A stretch of 64,000 nt of DNA from Aquibium microcysteis. Lineage in GTDB: Bacteria; Pseudomonadota; Alphaproteobacteria; Rhizobiales; Rhizobiaceae. Each line of letters begins with the position of its first letter. The first letter of the stretch is position 1. The translations under genes and the position numbers were made by a program. Of this stretch, positions 48,912-60,315 are shown piece after piece. Below the pieces are notes generated by a model, which saw only the letters and a program-made list of their open reading frames with translations, searched no databases and was not told where the DNA came from. The stretch lies in assembly GCF_014495845.1 (NCBI RefSeq), contig NZ_CP061080.1, positions 1,849,001 through 1,913,000 on the forward strand, given 5' to 3'.

Positions 48912-50303
48912 TTAGGAGACGCGCTCGCCGTCCTTCAGCCGGTAGGTCGGCTGGTACATGGTCACGAGTTCCTCCGCCGCGCTCGGATGCACGGCCATGG
49001 TGCGGTCGAAATCGGCCTTGGTGAGCTTCGCCTTGACCGCGATGCCGAGCAGCTGCGCCATCTCGCCCGCATCGGGACCGAGGATGTGCGCGCCGACGAC
49101 ACGCTTCGACTGGCCGTCGACCACCAGCTTCATGAGCATCTTCTCGTCACGGCCCGACAGCGTGTGCCGCATCGGCCGGAACAGCGCGCGGTAGATCTCG
49201 ACGTCGGGATAGCGCTTGGCGGCGTCGTCCTCGGACAGGCCGACCGTGCCGATCTCCGGCTGTGAGAACACGGCCGTTGCCACGCAATCGTGGTCTGGCG
49301 CGGTCGGGTTGTCCCTGAAGGCGGTCTCGACGAAGCACATCGCCTCGTGGATCGCCACCGGCGTCAGAGCGACGCGGTCGGTGACGTCGCCGACCGCATA
49401 GATGTTCTCGACGTTCGTACGCGAATAGGCGTCGACCCTGATTTCCCCCTTGGGGCCGAGCTCGACGCCGGCCGCTTCGAGCCCGAGCCCGTCCGTGTTG
49501 GGATCGCGGCCGAGCGCCAGCATGACATGGTCGGTGGCGATGACGCTGCCATCGGACAGATGCGCGTCGAGGCGTCCGTCGGCGCGCTTCTCGATCTTCT
49601 CGAAGATCGTGTGGCAGAGGATGCGGATGCCCTTCTTCTCCATGGTCTCGTGCAGCTGGCGGCGCAGGTCCATGTCGAAGCGGCCGAGAATCTCGCGGCC
49701 GCGATAGACCAGCGTCGTCTCGACGCCGAGCCCGTGGAAGATGTTGGCGAATTCCACCGCGATGTAGCCGCCGCCGGCGATCACGATCGAGCGCGGCAGG
49801 TCGTTGAGATAGAAGGCCTCGTTGGAGGAGATGCAGAGCTCGTGGCCGGGAAGGGCCGCGTGCGGGTTCGGCCGGCCGCCGCTGGCGACGAGGATCTTGT
49901 CGGCCGTGACCGTGCGGTCCTGCCCGACGAGGCGGATGGTGTGGCGGTCGACCAGTTCGGCGCGGCAGTCGAACAGCTCCGCACCGGCATTCGTCAGCCC
50001 GCGCCGGTAGATCGCCTCCAGCCGCGCGATCTCGACGTCCTTGTTGGCGATCATCGTGCGCCAGTCGAAGGTGGCCGCAGGCACCGTCCAGCCGTAGCCG
50101 GCCGCATCCTCGAAATGCTCGGGAAACTGCGAGGCGTAGACGAGCAGCTTCTTCGGCACGCAGCCGCGGATGACGCAGGTGCCGCCGTAGCGGTGCTCCT
50201 CGGCGATGCCGACCCGCTTGCCCATGGCGGCCGTCACCCGGCCCGCTCGCACCCCGCCGGAGCCGCCGCCGATCACGAAGAGGTCGTAGTCGTAGTGAGC
50301 CAT
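48912..50303 (-). CDS. gor: glutathione-disulfide reductase
   Basis: 463 residues. FAD motif VIGGGSGGVRAGRVTAAMG, redox-active pair C43 and C48 in GGTCVIRGCVPKK, NADPH-binding IVIAGGGYIAVEFANIF, FAD-phosphate AVGDVTDRVALTPVAI and the C-terminal catalytic HPSAAEE. Recycles oxidised glutathione with NADPH. Lies in the rpiA-DUF2059-gor arrangement, with a hairpin in front at 50474-50499. Confidence 0.95.
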   Translation of the reverse strand: MAHYDYDLFVIGGGSGGVRAGRVTAAMGKRVGIAEEHRYGGTCVIRGCVPKKLLVYASQFPEHFEDAAGYGWTVPAATFDWRTMIANKDVEIARLEAIYRRGLTNAGAELFDCRAELVDRHTIRLVGQDRTVTADKILVASGGRPNPHAALPGHELCISSNEAFYLNDLPRSIVIAGGGYIAVEFANIFHGLGVETTLVYRGREILGRFDMDLRRQLHETMEKKGIRILCHTIFEKIEKRADGRLDAHLSDGSVIATDHVMLALGRDPNTDGLGLEAAGVELGPKGEIRVDAYSRTNVENIYAVGDVTDRVALTPVAIHEAMCFVETAFRDNPTAPDHDCVATAVFSQPEIGTVGLSEDDAAKRYPDVEIYRALFRPMRHTLSGRDEKMLMKLVVDGQSKRVVGAHILGPDAGEMAQLLGIAVKAKLTKADFDRTMAVHPSAAEELVTMYQPTYRLKDGERVS

Positions 50304-50473
50304 GTGGTCCGCTCCCGTCCTGCCTGCCTTGAGCCTGCGCCGGCGCGCCCGGTCGTCGAGAAGCCTCGGGGCGCGGCGCCGCGCGCTCTCCTTAGAACAG
50401 GAACGGCCGGGGCGGAAGAACGCGAACCGCCGGTCCGAGCGCGGCCCGCGCTGCACCGGCCTTCGGAACGGCA

Positions 50474-50499
50474 GAAGGCCCGGGCAATGCCGGGCCTTC
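50474..50499 (-). terminator. hairpin after the DUF2059 gene
   Basis: Perfect 10-bp stem GAAGGCCCGG / CCGGGCCTTC with 6-nt loop, 25 bp past the DUF2059 stop on the minus strand. No strong U-tract follows, so termination may be partial and allow read-through to gor. Confidence 0.6.
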
Positions 50500-50523
50500 A
50501 CCACGTTGTGACCGGAGGACAGG

Positions 50524-51054
50524 CTACTGGGCGGGCGCCGGGGCCGGCTGCGCGGCAACCTTGGCCTGGATCGCCGCGCCCACGGCCTGCGCGAGGTCGC
50601 GCGCCAGCCCGCGCTGCCAGATCTCGGCGGCCTGCGCCACTTCGCGGATGATGTTGGAGCCGTTCTTCAGCAGCGCCTTGCCGGGCTCCGAATTGTAGAA
50701 GGCCGCGATCGCCTTCAGGTCCTCCTCCGAGAAGGTGCGGGCATAGGCGAGCGCGGCCTCGCGCTCGAGGTCGCCGCGGCGGCTGGCGAATTCGAGCGCC
50801 TTCTCGTCGACGGTCGTGTTGATGAGTTCCTCGAGGTTGGGATCCTTCTGGATCAGCTCGTTCTTCAGCGCGGCCGCCGCCGACGGCAGGATGATGTCGT
50901 ACTGTTCGGTCGCGTTCAGCGCGGCGATCGCCTCGCGCGCGGCCTTCAGATGCGTGTCGGGGACGGTCTGCGCCACGGCGGAGGAAGCGCCGGCCATGAA
51001 GGCGGCCATGGCGAAGGCAGCCGTGAGGCGCCGCGCGGTCGGGGTGAGGAACAT
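50524..51054 (-). CDS. DUF2059 domain exported protein
   Basis: 176 residues. Sec signal (to about residue 28, AFMAGASSAVAQ), then DUF2059 with the hallmark FSEEDLKAIAAFYNSEPGKALL. Periplasmic, helical; function unknown. Starts 16 bp downstream of the rpiA stop, so probably in one operon with rpiA. Confidence 0.9.
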   Translation of the reverse strand: MFLTPTARRLTAAFAMAAFMAGASSAVAQTVPDTHLKAAREAIAALNATEQYDIILPSAAAALKNELIQKDPNLEELINTTVDEKALEFASRRGDLEREAALAYARTFSEEDLKAIAAFYNSEPGKALLKNGSNIIREVAQAAEIWQRGLARDLAQAVGAAIQAKVAAQPAPAPAQ

Positions 51055-51070
51055 GCGAGAGAACTCCCTT

Positions 51071-51769
51071 CTATCGGGTGACGGGAAGCGTCGTGATGCC
51101 GTTCTGACCGGCGATGATCGCGACGCTCGCGAGATCGAGGAAAAGACCGTGCTCCACCACGCCTGGAATCGCATGGAGCGCATTCGACAGTGCTCTTGGA
51201 TCGGGAATGAGGCCAAAAGATGCATCGAGGATGAGGTGTCCGCCATCGGTGACGAAAGGTTCGCCGCCCGCCATGCGCAAGGTCGTCGTGCCGGCGAGGC
51301 CGAGCGCTCCGGCGGCCGCGTCGATGGCGCGGCGCGTGGCGGCCAGACCGAAGCGGTTGACCTCGATCGGCAGCGGGTATCGGCCGAGCGTGGCGACCAG
51401 CTTGGTCTCGTCGGCGATGACGATCATCCGGTCGGACGCCGCGGCCACGATCTTCTCGCGCAGCAACGCGCCGCCGCCGCCCTTGATCAGGGCCAGTCCG
51501 GGACCGACCTCGTCGGCGCCGTCGATCGTCACCGAAAGATGCGGATTTTCGTCGAGCGTGGTCAGCGGCACGCCGAGCTCGCGGCAGAGCGTGGCGGTGC
51601 GCTCCGACGTCGGCACGCCCGTCACCGTCATGCCGCCTGCGACCGCCGCCGCCAGCAGCCGCACGAACTCCTCGGCGGTCGATCCCGTGCCGATGCCGAT
51701 CACGGTGCCGCTCTCGACATGGGAAAGCGCGGCGCGCGCGGCTTCGATCTTCAGCAGTCTGGCATCCAT
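51071..51769 (-). CDS. rpiA: ribose-5-phosphate isomerase A
   Basis: 232 residues. Interconverts ribose 5-phosphate and ribulose 5-phosphate. Motifs [38 protein letters not shown] and DGGHLILDA match RpiA. Start at 51769 ([15 protein letters not shown]) preferred over upstream in-frame starts. Divergent from gph. A conserved rhizobial neighbourhood with DUF2059 and gor. Confidence 0.95.
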   Translation of the reverse strand: MDARLLKIEAARAALSHVESGTVIGIGTGSTAEEFVRLLAAAVAGGMTVTGVPTSERTATLCRELGVPLTTLDENPHLSVTIDGADEVGPGLALIKGGGGALLREKIVAAASDRMIVIADETKLVATLGRYPLPIEVNRFGLAATRRAIDAAAGALGLAGTTTLRMAGGEPFVTDGGHLILDASFGLIPDPRALSNALHAIPGVVEHGLFLDLASVAIIAGQNGITTLPVTR

Positions 51770-51933
51770 GAACGGCCCGTCAGCCTCCCTCGCCCCGCAT
51801 CCTGCGTTTTTCGCGGCTGCTCCTATCATTTCTGCCCGGCACGGCAAAGGCTTTCTCGGAAGCGGGCGCCTTGCAGGCCGGCGCCCGAAAGCCTATCGCC
51901 GGGGCAGGAATGCTCAACGGACGGGAACGCGGA

Positions 51934-52623
51934 ATGACGGGGACAGCGCCGACCATCGTCTTCGACCTCGACGGAACGCTCGTCGACACCGCCGACGATC
52001 TGATCGCCGCGATCAACCATGCCCTGGCCGACGAGGGCATGCGACCGGCCGATTCCTCCTGGCTCAGGCCCTATGCCGGCCATGGCGGGAGAGCCATGAT
52101 CGAGCGGGTCTTTTCCCTCGAGCGTCGCATCCTGAAGCCGGAGACGACCGACCGGCTGGTGCGGCTCTTCCTCGACCACTATGCCGACAACATTCCCGGC
52201 GTGTCGCGGCCCTACGACGGCGCGGTGGCCGCGCTCGACCGCCTCACCGGTTTCGGCGCGCGGCTCGCCATATGCACCAACAAGCCGCAGGCCTTCGCCG
52301 ACCGTCTGATCGGCGCGCTGGGGCTCGCGCCACGCTTCGCCGCGATCTGCGGCGCCGACGCCTTCCCCTTCCGCAAGCCCGACCCGCGCCACCTGACCGA
52401 GACGATCCTGCGCGCCGGCGGCGACCCCGGCCACGCGCTGATGGTCGGGGATTCGCGCACCGACGTCGACACCGCCCGCAACGCCGGCATCCCCGTCGTC
52501 GCCGTCTCCTTCGGCTATTCCGACGTGCCGGTGAAGGAGCTGGGTCCCAGCATCGTCATCGACCACCTGGACGACCTGACGGTCGACCTCGCGGAACGGC
52601 TGATGCGGGCGGCACGGGGATGA
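51934..52623 (+). CDS. gph: phosphoglycolate phosphatase (HAD superfamily)
   Basis: 229 residues. HAD motif I FDLDGTLVDT, motif II LAICTNKPQ, Lys in FRKPDPRHL and motif IV MVGDSRTDVDTA fit Gph, which dephosphorylates 2-phosphoglycolate from DNA repair or oxygenation side reactions. ATG 51934 (MTGTAPTIVFDLDG) chosen; an upstream ATG at 51910 has no usable ribosome site. Confidence 0.9.
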   Translation: MTGTAPTIVFDLDGTLVDTADDLIAAINHALADEGMRPADSSWLRPYAGHGGRAMIERVFSLERRILKPETTDRLVRLFLDHYADNIPGVSRPYDGAVAALDRLTGFGARLAICTNKPQAFADRLIGALGLAPRFAAICGADAFPFRKPDPRHLTETILRAGGDPGHALMVGDSRTDVDTARNAGIPVVAVSFGYSDVPVKELGPSIVIDHLDDLTVDLAERLMRAARG

Positions 52624-52678
52624 GGTCGCGGCTTGCCGCTCCGCAGCGGCGGAACTGCGACGACGGCCGAAACGGTCC

Positions 52679-52708
52679 TTGACACCGGCCCGGAGCCGCC
52701 CGTATATC
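52679..52708 (+). promoter_or_regulatory. predicted sigma-70 promoter of tRNA-Val
   Basis: TTGACA (52679-52684), 18-nt spacer, TATATC (52703-52708), giving a start about 25 bp before the mature tRNA 5' end. Among the best housekeeping promoter matches in the window. Confidence 0.65.
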
Positions 52709-52741
52709 GCCGCCACTGTCCGGGGCGTCACAGCCCCCGGC

Positions 52742-52816
52742 GGGCGCGTAGCTCAGCGGGAGAGCATTCGCTTCACACGCGAAGGGTCACAGGTTCAATC
52801 CCTGTCGCGCCCACCA
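52742..52816 (+). tRNA. tRNA-Val (anticodon CAC)
   Basis: Complete cloverleaf: acceptor GGGCGCG / CGCGCCC, D-stem GCTC / GAGC, anticodon stem TTCGC / GCGAA with loop TTCACAC (CAC at 52774-52776), 5-nt variable loop, T-stem ACAGG / CCTGT with loop TTCAATC, discriminator A and encoded CCA. Confidence 0.97.
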
Positions 52817-52941
52817 TTTCTGGCTTCAGCTCCGCAATCATTTCCCTTTCGACCGCGCGCCGGGAATGCCTCGCATGCCCGCGTGACAACCGCCGCCGCT
52901 TCCGCTAGGGTCCGACTCGTCCGGGGCTCAATCGCCCACCG

Positions 52942-53118
52942 GTTCGCGGGAGAGAGCCCGAAAGGGTCGCCGAAGGGGAAATCGCCCGAAATCTCTCAGG
53001 CAGAAGAACCGCTTGCCGGAAGGACGCTCTGGAAAGTCGGGGGCAACCCCGCGCCGAAGGTGTAAGCGCAGCCGCCATCGTCTGGCCGCGCGAGTCTCTC
53101 AGGCTTCAGACAGAGGGG
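52942..53118 (+). promoter_or_regulatory. tandem glycine riboswitch upstream of gcvT
   Basis: Two glycine aptamers in series. The first spans about 52946-53003 (CGGGAGAGAGCCCGAAAGGG, then GCCGAAGGGG and ATCTCTCAGGCA). The second spans about 53020-53106 (GACGCTCTGGAAAGTC, GCGCCGAAGGTGTAAGC, then GAGTCTCTCAGGC). The twin CTCTCAGGC and GCCGAAGG cores are diagnostic. It lies 53 bp before gcvT and should raise expression of the cleavage genes when glycine is abundant. Confidence 0.95.
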
Positions 53119-53170
53119 CACGACAGGGACCGCTTCGCGGCGGTCGACGACGTGCGCCTCTGGAGAAGTC

Positions 53171-54283
53171 ATGACCGGCAAGGACGAGCTGAACCCCCTC
53201 CCCCTTCGCGATCTTCCGCTTCGCGACCTGCACGAGACGGCCGGCGCGCGCTTCGGCGGCTTCGCCGGCTGGTCGATGCCCATCACCTACCCGCTCGGCG
53301 TGATGAAGGAGCACCTGCACACTCGGGAACAGGCTGGCCTCTTCGACATCTCCCACATGAAGCTCTTCCGGCTGACCGGACCCGATGCGGCGGCGGCACT
53401 CGCCCGTGCCTGCCCGCTCGATCCGGATGCGATCGCGCAGAACCATTCGAAATACACGCTGCTGCTCGACGAGAGCGCCGGCATCGTCGACGACCTGATC
53501 GTCACCCGGCTCGGGCCGGACGCCTTCATGGTGGTCGCCAATGCCGGCAACGCGCAGGCCGACGAGGCCGAGTTGAAGGCGCGCGCGGCCGGGCTCGCCG
53601 TCGCCATCGAGCCGCTCGACGGGGTGTTCCTGGCGCTGCAAGGCCCCGGCGCCGAAGCGGCCGCCATCCGCGCCGGCCTGCCGGTCGACGGTCTCGTCTT
53701 CATGCAGGGCACCGAGCCCCGCGCGGACTGGTTCCTGTCGCGCTCGGGCTACACCGGCGAGGACGGCTTCGAGATCGGCCTGCCGGAGGCGGACGCCCGC
53801 GCGCTGGTGGCGGCGCTTCTGACCGACCCCTCGGTGGCCTGGATCGGGCTTGCCGCGCGCGATTCGCTGCGGCTCGAGGCGGGGCTGTGCCTGCACGGGC
53901 AGGACATCACGCCGGAGACGAACCCGGTCGAGGCCGGCCTGACGTGGGCGATCCCGAAAACCGTGCGCGAGCGCGGCGGTTTCGTCGGCGCCGAGGCGCT
54001 GGCGGCCGCGATGGCGGCGGGACCCGCCCGCCGCCGCGTCGGCCTGAAGCCCGAAGGCCGCCAGCCGGTTCGCGCCGGCGCGGTCATCCTCGACGAGGAC
54101 GGCTCGGAGATCGGCATCGTCACCTCGGGCGGCTTCGGCCCCTCGGCCGGCCATCCCGTCGCCATGGGCTATGTGCGCGCCGGCCGCGCCGAGGCCGCGC
54201 TCCACACCGACATCCGCGGCAACCGCATCGCGCTCGCCGTCCACCCGCTTCCCTTCACGCCGCATCGCTACCGCAGAGGATGA
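53171..54283 (+). CDS. gcvT: glycine cleavage system T protein (aminomethyltransferase)
   Basis: 370 residues. Transfers the methylene group from aminomethyl-lipoyl GcvH to tetrahydrofolate, releasing ammonia. Motifs: [53 protein letters not shown] and GLCLHGQDI. First gene of gcvTHP, preceded by the glycine riboswitch. TGGAGAAG lies just before the ATG. Full length. Confidence 0.96.
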   Translation: MTGKDELNPLPLRDLPLRDLHETAGARFGGFAGWSMPITYPLGVMKEHLHTREQAGLFDISHMKLFRLTGPDAAAALARACPLDPDAIAQNHSKYTLLLDESAGIVDDLIVTRLGPDAFMVVANAGNAQADEAELKARAAGLAVAIEPLDGVFLALQGPGAEAAAIRAGLPVDGLVFMQGTEPRADWFLSRSGYTGEDGFEIGLPEADARALVAALLTDPSVAWIGLAARDSLRLEAGLCLHGQDITPETNPVEAGLTWAIPKTVRERGGFVGAEALAAAMAAGPARRRVGLKPEGRQPVRAGAVILDEDGSEIGIVTSGGFGPSAGHPVAMGYVRAGRAEAALHTDIRGNRIALAVHPLPFTPHRYRRG

Positions 54284-54288
54284 CCAGC

Positions 54289-54657
54289 ATGGCAGCCACC
54301 TACTTCACCGAAGACCACGAATGGATCCGCGTCGAGGGCGACACCGCCACCGTCGGCATCACCGACTATGCCCAGCAGCAGCTGGGCGACCTGGTCTTCG
54401 TCGAACTGCCGGAGGTCGGGCGCAACCTGGCCAAAGGCGATGCGGCCGTCGTGGTGGAATCGGTCAAGGCCGCGTCGGACGTCTATGCGCCCTGCGACGG
54501 CGAGATCCTCTCCGTCAACGAGGCGCTGTCGGGCGCCCCCGCGCTGGTCAATTCGGCGGCCACCGGCGACGGCTGGCTGTGGACGATGAAGCTCGCGGAC
54601 GCGTCCCAGCTCGACGGGCTGATGGACGCCGCCGCCTACGACAAGCACATCGCCTAG
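54289..54657 (+). CDS. gcvH: glycine cleavage system H protein
   Basis: 122 residues. Lipoyl carrier shuttling the aminomethyl group between GcvP and GcvT. The lipoylated lysine is K60 in [18 protein letters not shown] 54289 was preferred to the ATG overlapping the gcvT stop (54280) because AGAGGA is correctly spaced to it. Between gcvT and gcvP, 9 bp from gcvP. Confidence 0.96.
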   Translation: MAATYFTEDHEWIRVEGDTATVGITDYAQQQLGDLVFVELPEVGRNLAKGDAAVVVESVKAASDVYAPCDGEILSVNEALSGAPALVNSAATGDGWLWTMKLADASQLDGLMDAAAYDKHIA

Positions 54658-54666
54658 GACCCCGCC

Positions 54667-57477
<2,811 letters not shown>

Positions 57478-57551
57478 GGCGGCAGGTTCTCGTCCCTCGT
57501 CGCGCGCTTGCTCGCGGCGGTGGAAAAGGACTGAAAGCGGCGGCGTTGTTC

Positions 57552-57580
57552 TTGCTACGTTCCAGGTCGTCCCGTATCAT
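57552..57580 (+). promoter_or_regulatory. predicted promoter of ogt
   Basis: TTGCTA (57552-57557), 17-nt spacer, TATCAT (57575-57580), 30 bp before the ogt ATG. Suggests ogt is transcribed separately from gcvP. Confidence 0.5.
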
Positions 57581-57610
57581 CCGGCGGCATTGGATAGTGG
57601 CGGACCCATC

Positions 57611-58207
57611 ATGGAAGCGACCGCGGCAGGCCATTTCCTGTTCGAGACCGCGCTTGGCGTCGTCGGCATCGCGTGGACGCCGCGCGGGATCACGCGGCTG
57701 CAGCTGCCCGGTCGCGATCCGGCGGATACGCAGCGCCTGCTGACGGCGATCCGCAACGGCTTTCCCCGACCCGAATGCGCCGTCAGCGCCCGGGTGCGGC
57801 TTGAACGGCTGCTGCCGCCGAAGATCGCCGCAGCCGTCGACCTGCTGCGCCGCTATGCGACCGGCGAGCCGGTCGATCTCGCGACCATCCCGGTCGACCT
57901 GCCGCACGTGTCGGACTTCCGCCGCGACATCTATCGCGCGGCGCGGCGGATCGCGCATGGCGAGGTGCTGAGCTACGGCGATCTGGCCGACCGCGCCGGC
58001 CATGCGGGCGCCTATCGCGAGACCGGATCCGCCATGGGCTCCAACCCGGTGCCGCTGCTGGTGCCCTGCCACCGTGTGCTGGCCGCCGACCGCAAGCCGG
58101 GCGGCTTTTCGGCGCCCGGCGGGATAGACACCAAGATGCGCCTTCTCGCGCTGGAGGGAATCAGGTTGGAGGCAGCCGATCCCGCGCAGGCGAGCTTCGG
58201 CTTCTGA
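57611..58207 (+). CDS. ogt: methylated-DNA--[protein]-cysteine S-methyltransferase
   Basis: 198 residues. Suicide repair protein for O6-alkylguanine. Active site VPCHRVLA with acceptor Cys153, preceded by GEVLSYGDLADRAG (helix-turn-helix/Arg finger region) and followed by GGFSAPGGIDTKMRLLALEG. The N-terminal domain lacks Ada-type zinc cysteines, so this is Ogt-like. The 133 bp after gcvP contain its own promoter match. Confidence 0.9.
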   Translation: MEATAAGHFLFETALGVVGIAWTPRGITRLQLPGRDPADTQRLLTAIRNGFPRPECAVSARVRLERLLPPKIAAAVDLLRRYATGEPVDLATIPVDLPHVSDFRRDIYRAARRIAHGEVLSYGDLADRAGHAGAYRETGSAMGSNPVPLLVPCHRVLAADRKPGGFSAPGGIDTKMRLLALEGIRLEAADPAQASFGF

Positions 58208-58225
58208 GGCAGCGCGGCGTTCCGG

Positions 58226-58546
58226 CTAGTCGCGGAACGGGAAGACGTTTTCCCGCTCGTAGGACCTGCACTTGAGGACGTAGCAGCTCTGGTCGTCCCT
58301 GGTCGGGACCGAGGAACCGACGGCCACCTCGCCCACGGCGCAGAAGCGCCCGCCGCTGACATAGCGGTCGTAGAGTGGCAGGCTCGGGTTGCGTGGCGAT
58401 CGCCAGCGCAGGATCACAGCCCCTTCCCGCTGCACGGCCGCCTGGACGGCGTTGCAGCTCATGCCTTGCGCATTGTAGCGCGAGATGGCGTGCGCCGGCG
58501 CGGCCAGCGTCGTGGCGGCCAGCGCGATCGTCAGAAGTCTCGTCAT
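58226..58546 (-). CDS. small secreted Cys-containing protein, predicted stress gene
   Basis: 106 residues. Sec signal (LLTIALAATTLAAPAHA), then a mature part with four cysteines (SCNAVQAAVQREGAVILRW, GRFCAVG, SCYVLKCRSYE) that could form two disulfides. No named family is recognised; similar short exported proteins occur in rhizobia. AGGAGG lies 7 nt before the ATG, an excellent ribosome site. An EcfG-type promoter lies 90 bp upstream. Convergent with ogt. Confidence 0.75.
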   Translation of the reverse strand: MTRLLTIALAATTLAAPAHAISRYNAQGMSCNAVQAAVQREGAVILRWRSPRNPSLPLYDRYVSGGRFCAVGEVAVGSSVPTRDDQSCYVLKCRSYERENVFPFRD

Positions 58547-58635
58547 GATTCCTCCTGTGGCAGGGGCGTGGTGGAACACCAGCGCCGGGATTGCGGCGGG
58601 CTCGCGGCATTCCACGTCCTTCCTTCCGCGAGCCG

Positions 58636-58660
58636 AACGAACCGATCGCCGTCCTGTTCC
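58636..58660 (-). promoter_or_regulatory. predicted EcfG promoter for the small secreted protein gene
   Basis: Minus strand: GGAAC (58660-58656), 16-nt spacer, CGTT (58639-58636); exact consensus, 90 bp upstream of the ATG at 58546. Confidence 0.55.
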
Positions 58661-58719
58661 GCCGGCACGATGCCGCACGAGCGCGCCGAAGGCTGCGAAA
58701 AAACTCTCACTTCCAGTAT

Positions 58720-58747
58720 CTTGTCTCAAATGCCCGCAGCGTATATG
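58720..58747 (+). promoter_or_regulatory. possible promoter of the cold-shock gene
   Basis: CTTGTC (58720-58725), 16-nt spacer, TATATG (58742-58747). Would yield a 5' untranslated leader of about 135 nt, a length typical of cspA-type mRNAs. The rest of the 58547-58887 spacer holds only this and the opposite-strand EcfG site. Confidence 0.35.
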
Positions 58748-58887
58748 TTTACCCCGTTGAAATTTTCGGCCGATCGATCTGGCTGCCCGCGATCTTCGCG
58801 TTTGCTCGGTTCTATCTCCAAAATCTCGATATCCCCGACCGCCATTCGTGGGGGTCAACCGAAGTTGCAAACGCAAGGAATATCCAC

Positions 58888-59097
58888 ATGGCAACTGGCA
58901 CCGTAAAGTGGTTCAACGCGACCAAGGGCTACGGCTTCATCCAGCCCGACAATGGCGGCGCTGACGTGTTCGTCCACATCTCGGCCGTCGAGCGCGCCGG
59001 CATGACCAGCCTCAACGAAGGCCAGAAGGTCTCTTTCGAGATCGAGCAGGACCGCCGCACCGGCAAGTCCGCCGCCGGCAAGCTCGCCGCGGCCTGA
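58888..59097 (+). CDS. cspA: cold-shock protein CspA family
   Basis: 69-residue single cold-shock domain. RNA-binding motifs RNP1 (KGYGFI) and RNP2 (VFVHI) are intact, and it starts [23 protein letters not shown] chaperone. AAGGAATATCCAC precedes the ATG. Long leader and strong terminator make it an independent unit; cold or stationary-phase control is likely from family behaviour. Confidence 0.97.
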   Translation: MATGTVKWFNATKGYGFIQPDNGGADVFVHISAVERAGMTSLNEGQKVSFEIEQDRRTGKSAAGKLAAA

Positions 59098-59174
59098 TCG
59101 CGACCCTTCCGGCGCGTGCCGCCACCAGGCTGGCCCCGCGACGGACAGAACGACATTCCGCTTCCGGCGGATCG

Positions 59175-59203
59175 AAAGGCGGGGCTGGTCCCCGCCTTTT
59201 TTG
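59175..59203 (+). terminator. intrinsic terminator of cspA
   Basis: 10-bp stem AAAGGCGGGG / CCCCGCCTTT, 5-nt loop, followed by TTTTG (six T in a row including the stem). 78 bp past the stop. The remaining spacer to 59406 holds nothing recognised. Confidence 0.9.
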
Positions 59204-59406
59204 ATTCGCGTAGGCCCGCCAGAGAGGCTCGGGTCCTGCGCCGACGCGAGCGACGGCCCATCGCCCGGCTAAGGGCGAATCGCATTCTCTCCGGCCGGGA
59301 CCCGGCACTGCCGTCGTCCGCTCGGCTTGCGTGCTCGACGCGAACTTCCTCCCCAAAAGCCGGAAGACTGCGCTATCCTGCGATCCGGACCAGAGGGAGA
59401 AGCAGC

Positions 59407-60309
59407 ATGGCACGGGAACGAGTAGGCTTCGTCGGCATCGGACTGATGGGGCGGGGCATGGCCAAGAACGTCCTCGCCAAGGGCTACGACCTGACCATTC
59501 TCGCCCACCGCCGCCGCGAGGCGGCCGAGGAACTGGTCGCGCTGGGCGCCAGCGAAGCCGCCTCGGCCCGCGAACTCGCCGAGCGCTGCGACGTCGTCGT
59601 CCTCTGCGTCACCGGCAGCCCTCAGGTGGAGGCCATCGTGCATGGACCGGACGGGCTGGCGAGCGCCGGCCGGCCGATCCTGATCTGCGACTGCTCGACC
59701 TCCGATCCGTCGTCGACGGTTCGCCTGGCGACCGAACTGGCGGCCAAGGGAATCGCGCTGGTCGACGCGCCGTTGTCGCGCACGCCGAAGGAGGCCGAGG
59801 CCGGCACGCTGGACGTCATGGCCGGCGGCAGCGAGGCGGACTTCGCCCGCGCGCGGCCGGTGCTGGCCACCTTCGCGCAGAAGATCGTCCACACCGGGCC
59901 CGTCGGTTCCGGCCACACAATGAAGCTCCTCAACAATTTCGTCTCGCTCGGCTATGCCGCGATCTATGCGGAGGCGCTGGCGCTCGGCGCCAAGGCGGGG
60001 CTGACGCCGCAGGTCTTCGACGGCGTCATCCGCGGCGGCCGGATGGACTGCGGCTTCTACCAGACCTTCTTCAAGTACGTGCTCGAACGCGACCGCGACG
60101 CCCACCGTTTCGCCCTCGCCAACGGGCTCAAGGACCTGAGCTACCTCTCGGCCTTCGCCAACGCCACGCAGACGCCCAATCCCGTCGGTGCGGCCGTGCG
60201 CAACTCCTTCGCGCTCGCCGTCGGAACGGGGCACGGAGAGGATTACGTTCCGATGCTGTCGGACGTCATCGCCGACCTGTCGGGGGTCACCGCGAAGCGG
60301 GGCGAGTAG
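59407..60309 (+). CDS. beta-hydroxyacid dehydrogenase (3-hydroxyisobutyrate / tartronate-semialdehyde reductase family)
   Basis: 300 residues. N-terminal Rossmann motif VGFVGIGLMGRGMAKNV, substrate motif DAPLSRTPKEAEAGTLDVMAGG and catalytic Lys173 in GSGHTMKLLNNF. NAD(P)-dependent oxidation/reduction of a beta-hydroxyacid. Several family members are alike at this level, so the exact substrate is open. Convergent with the EAL gene, 6 bp apart. Confidence 0.88.
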   Translation: MARERVGFVGIGLMGRGMAKNVLAKGYDLTILAHRRREAAEELVALGASEAASARELAERCDVVVLCVTGSPQVEAIVHGPDGLASAGRPILICDCSTSDPSSTVRLATELAAKGIALVDAPLSRTPKEAEAGTLDVMAGGSEADFARARPVLATFAQKIVHTGPVGSGHTMKLLNNFVSLGYAAIYAEALALGAKAGLTPQVFDGVIRGGRMDCGFYQTFFKYVLERDRDAHRFALANGLKDLSYLSAFANATQTPNPVGAAVRNSFALAVGTGHGEDYVPMLSDVIADLSGVTAKRGE

Positions 60310-60315
60310 GAGGAC

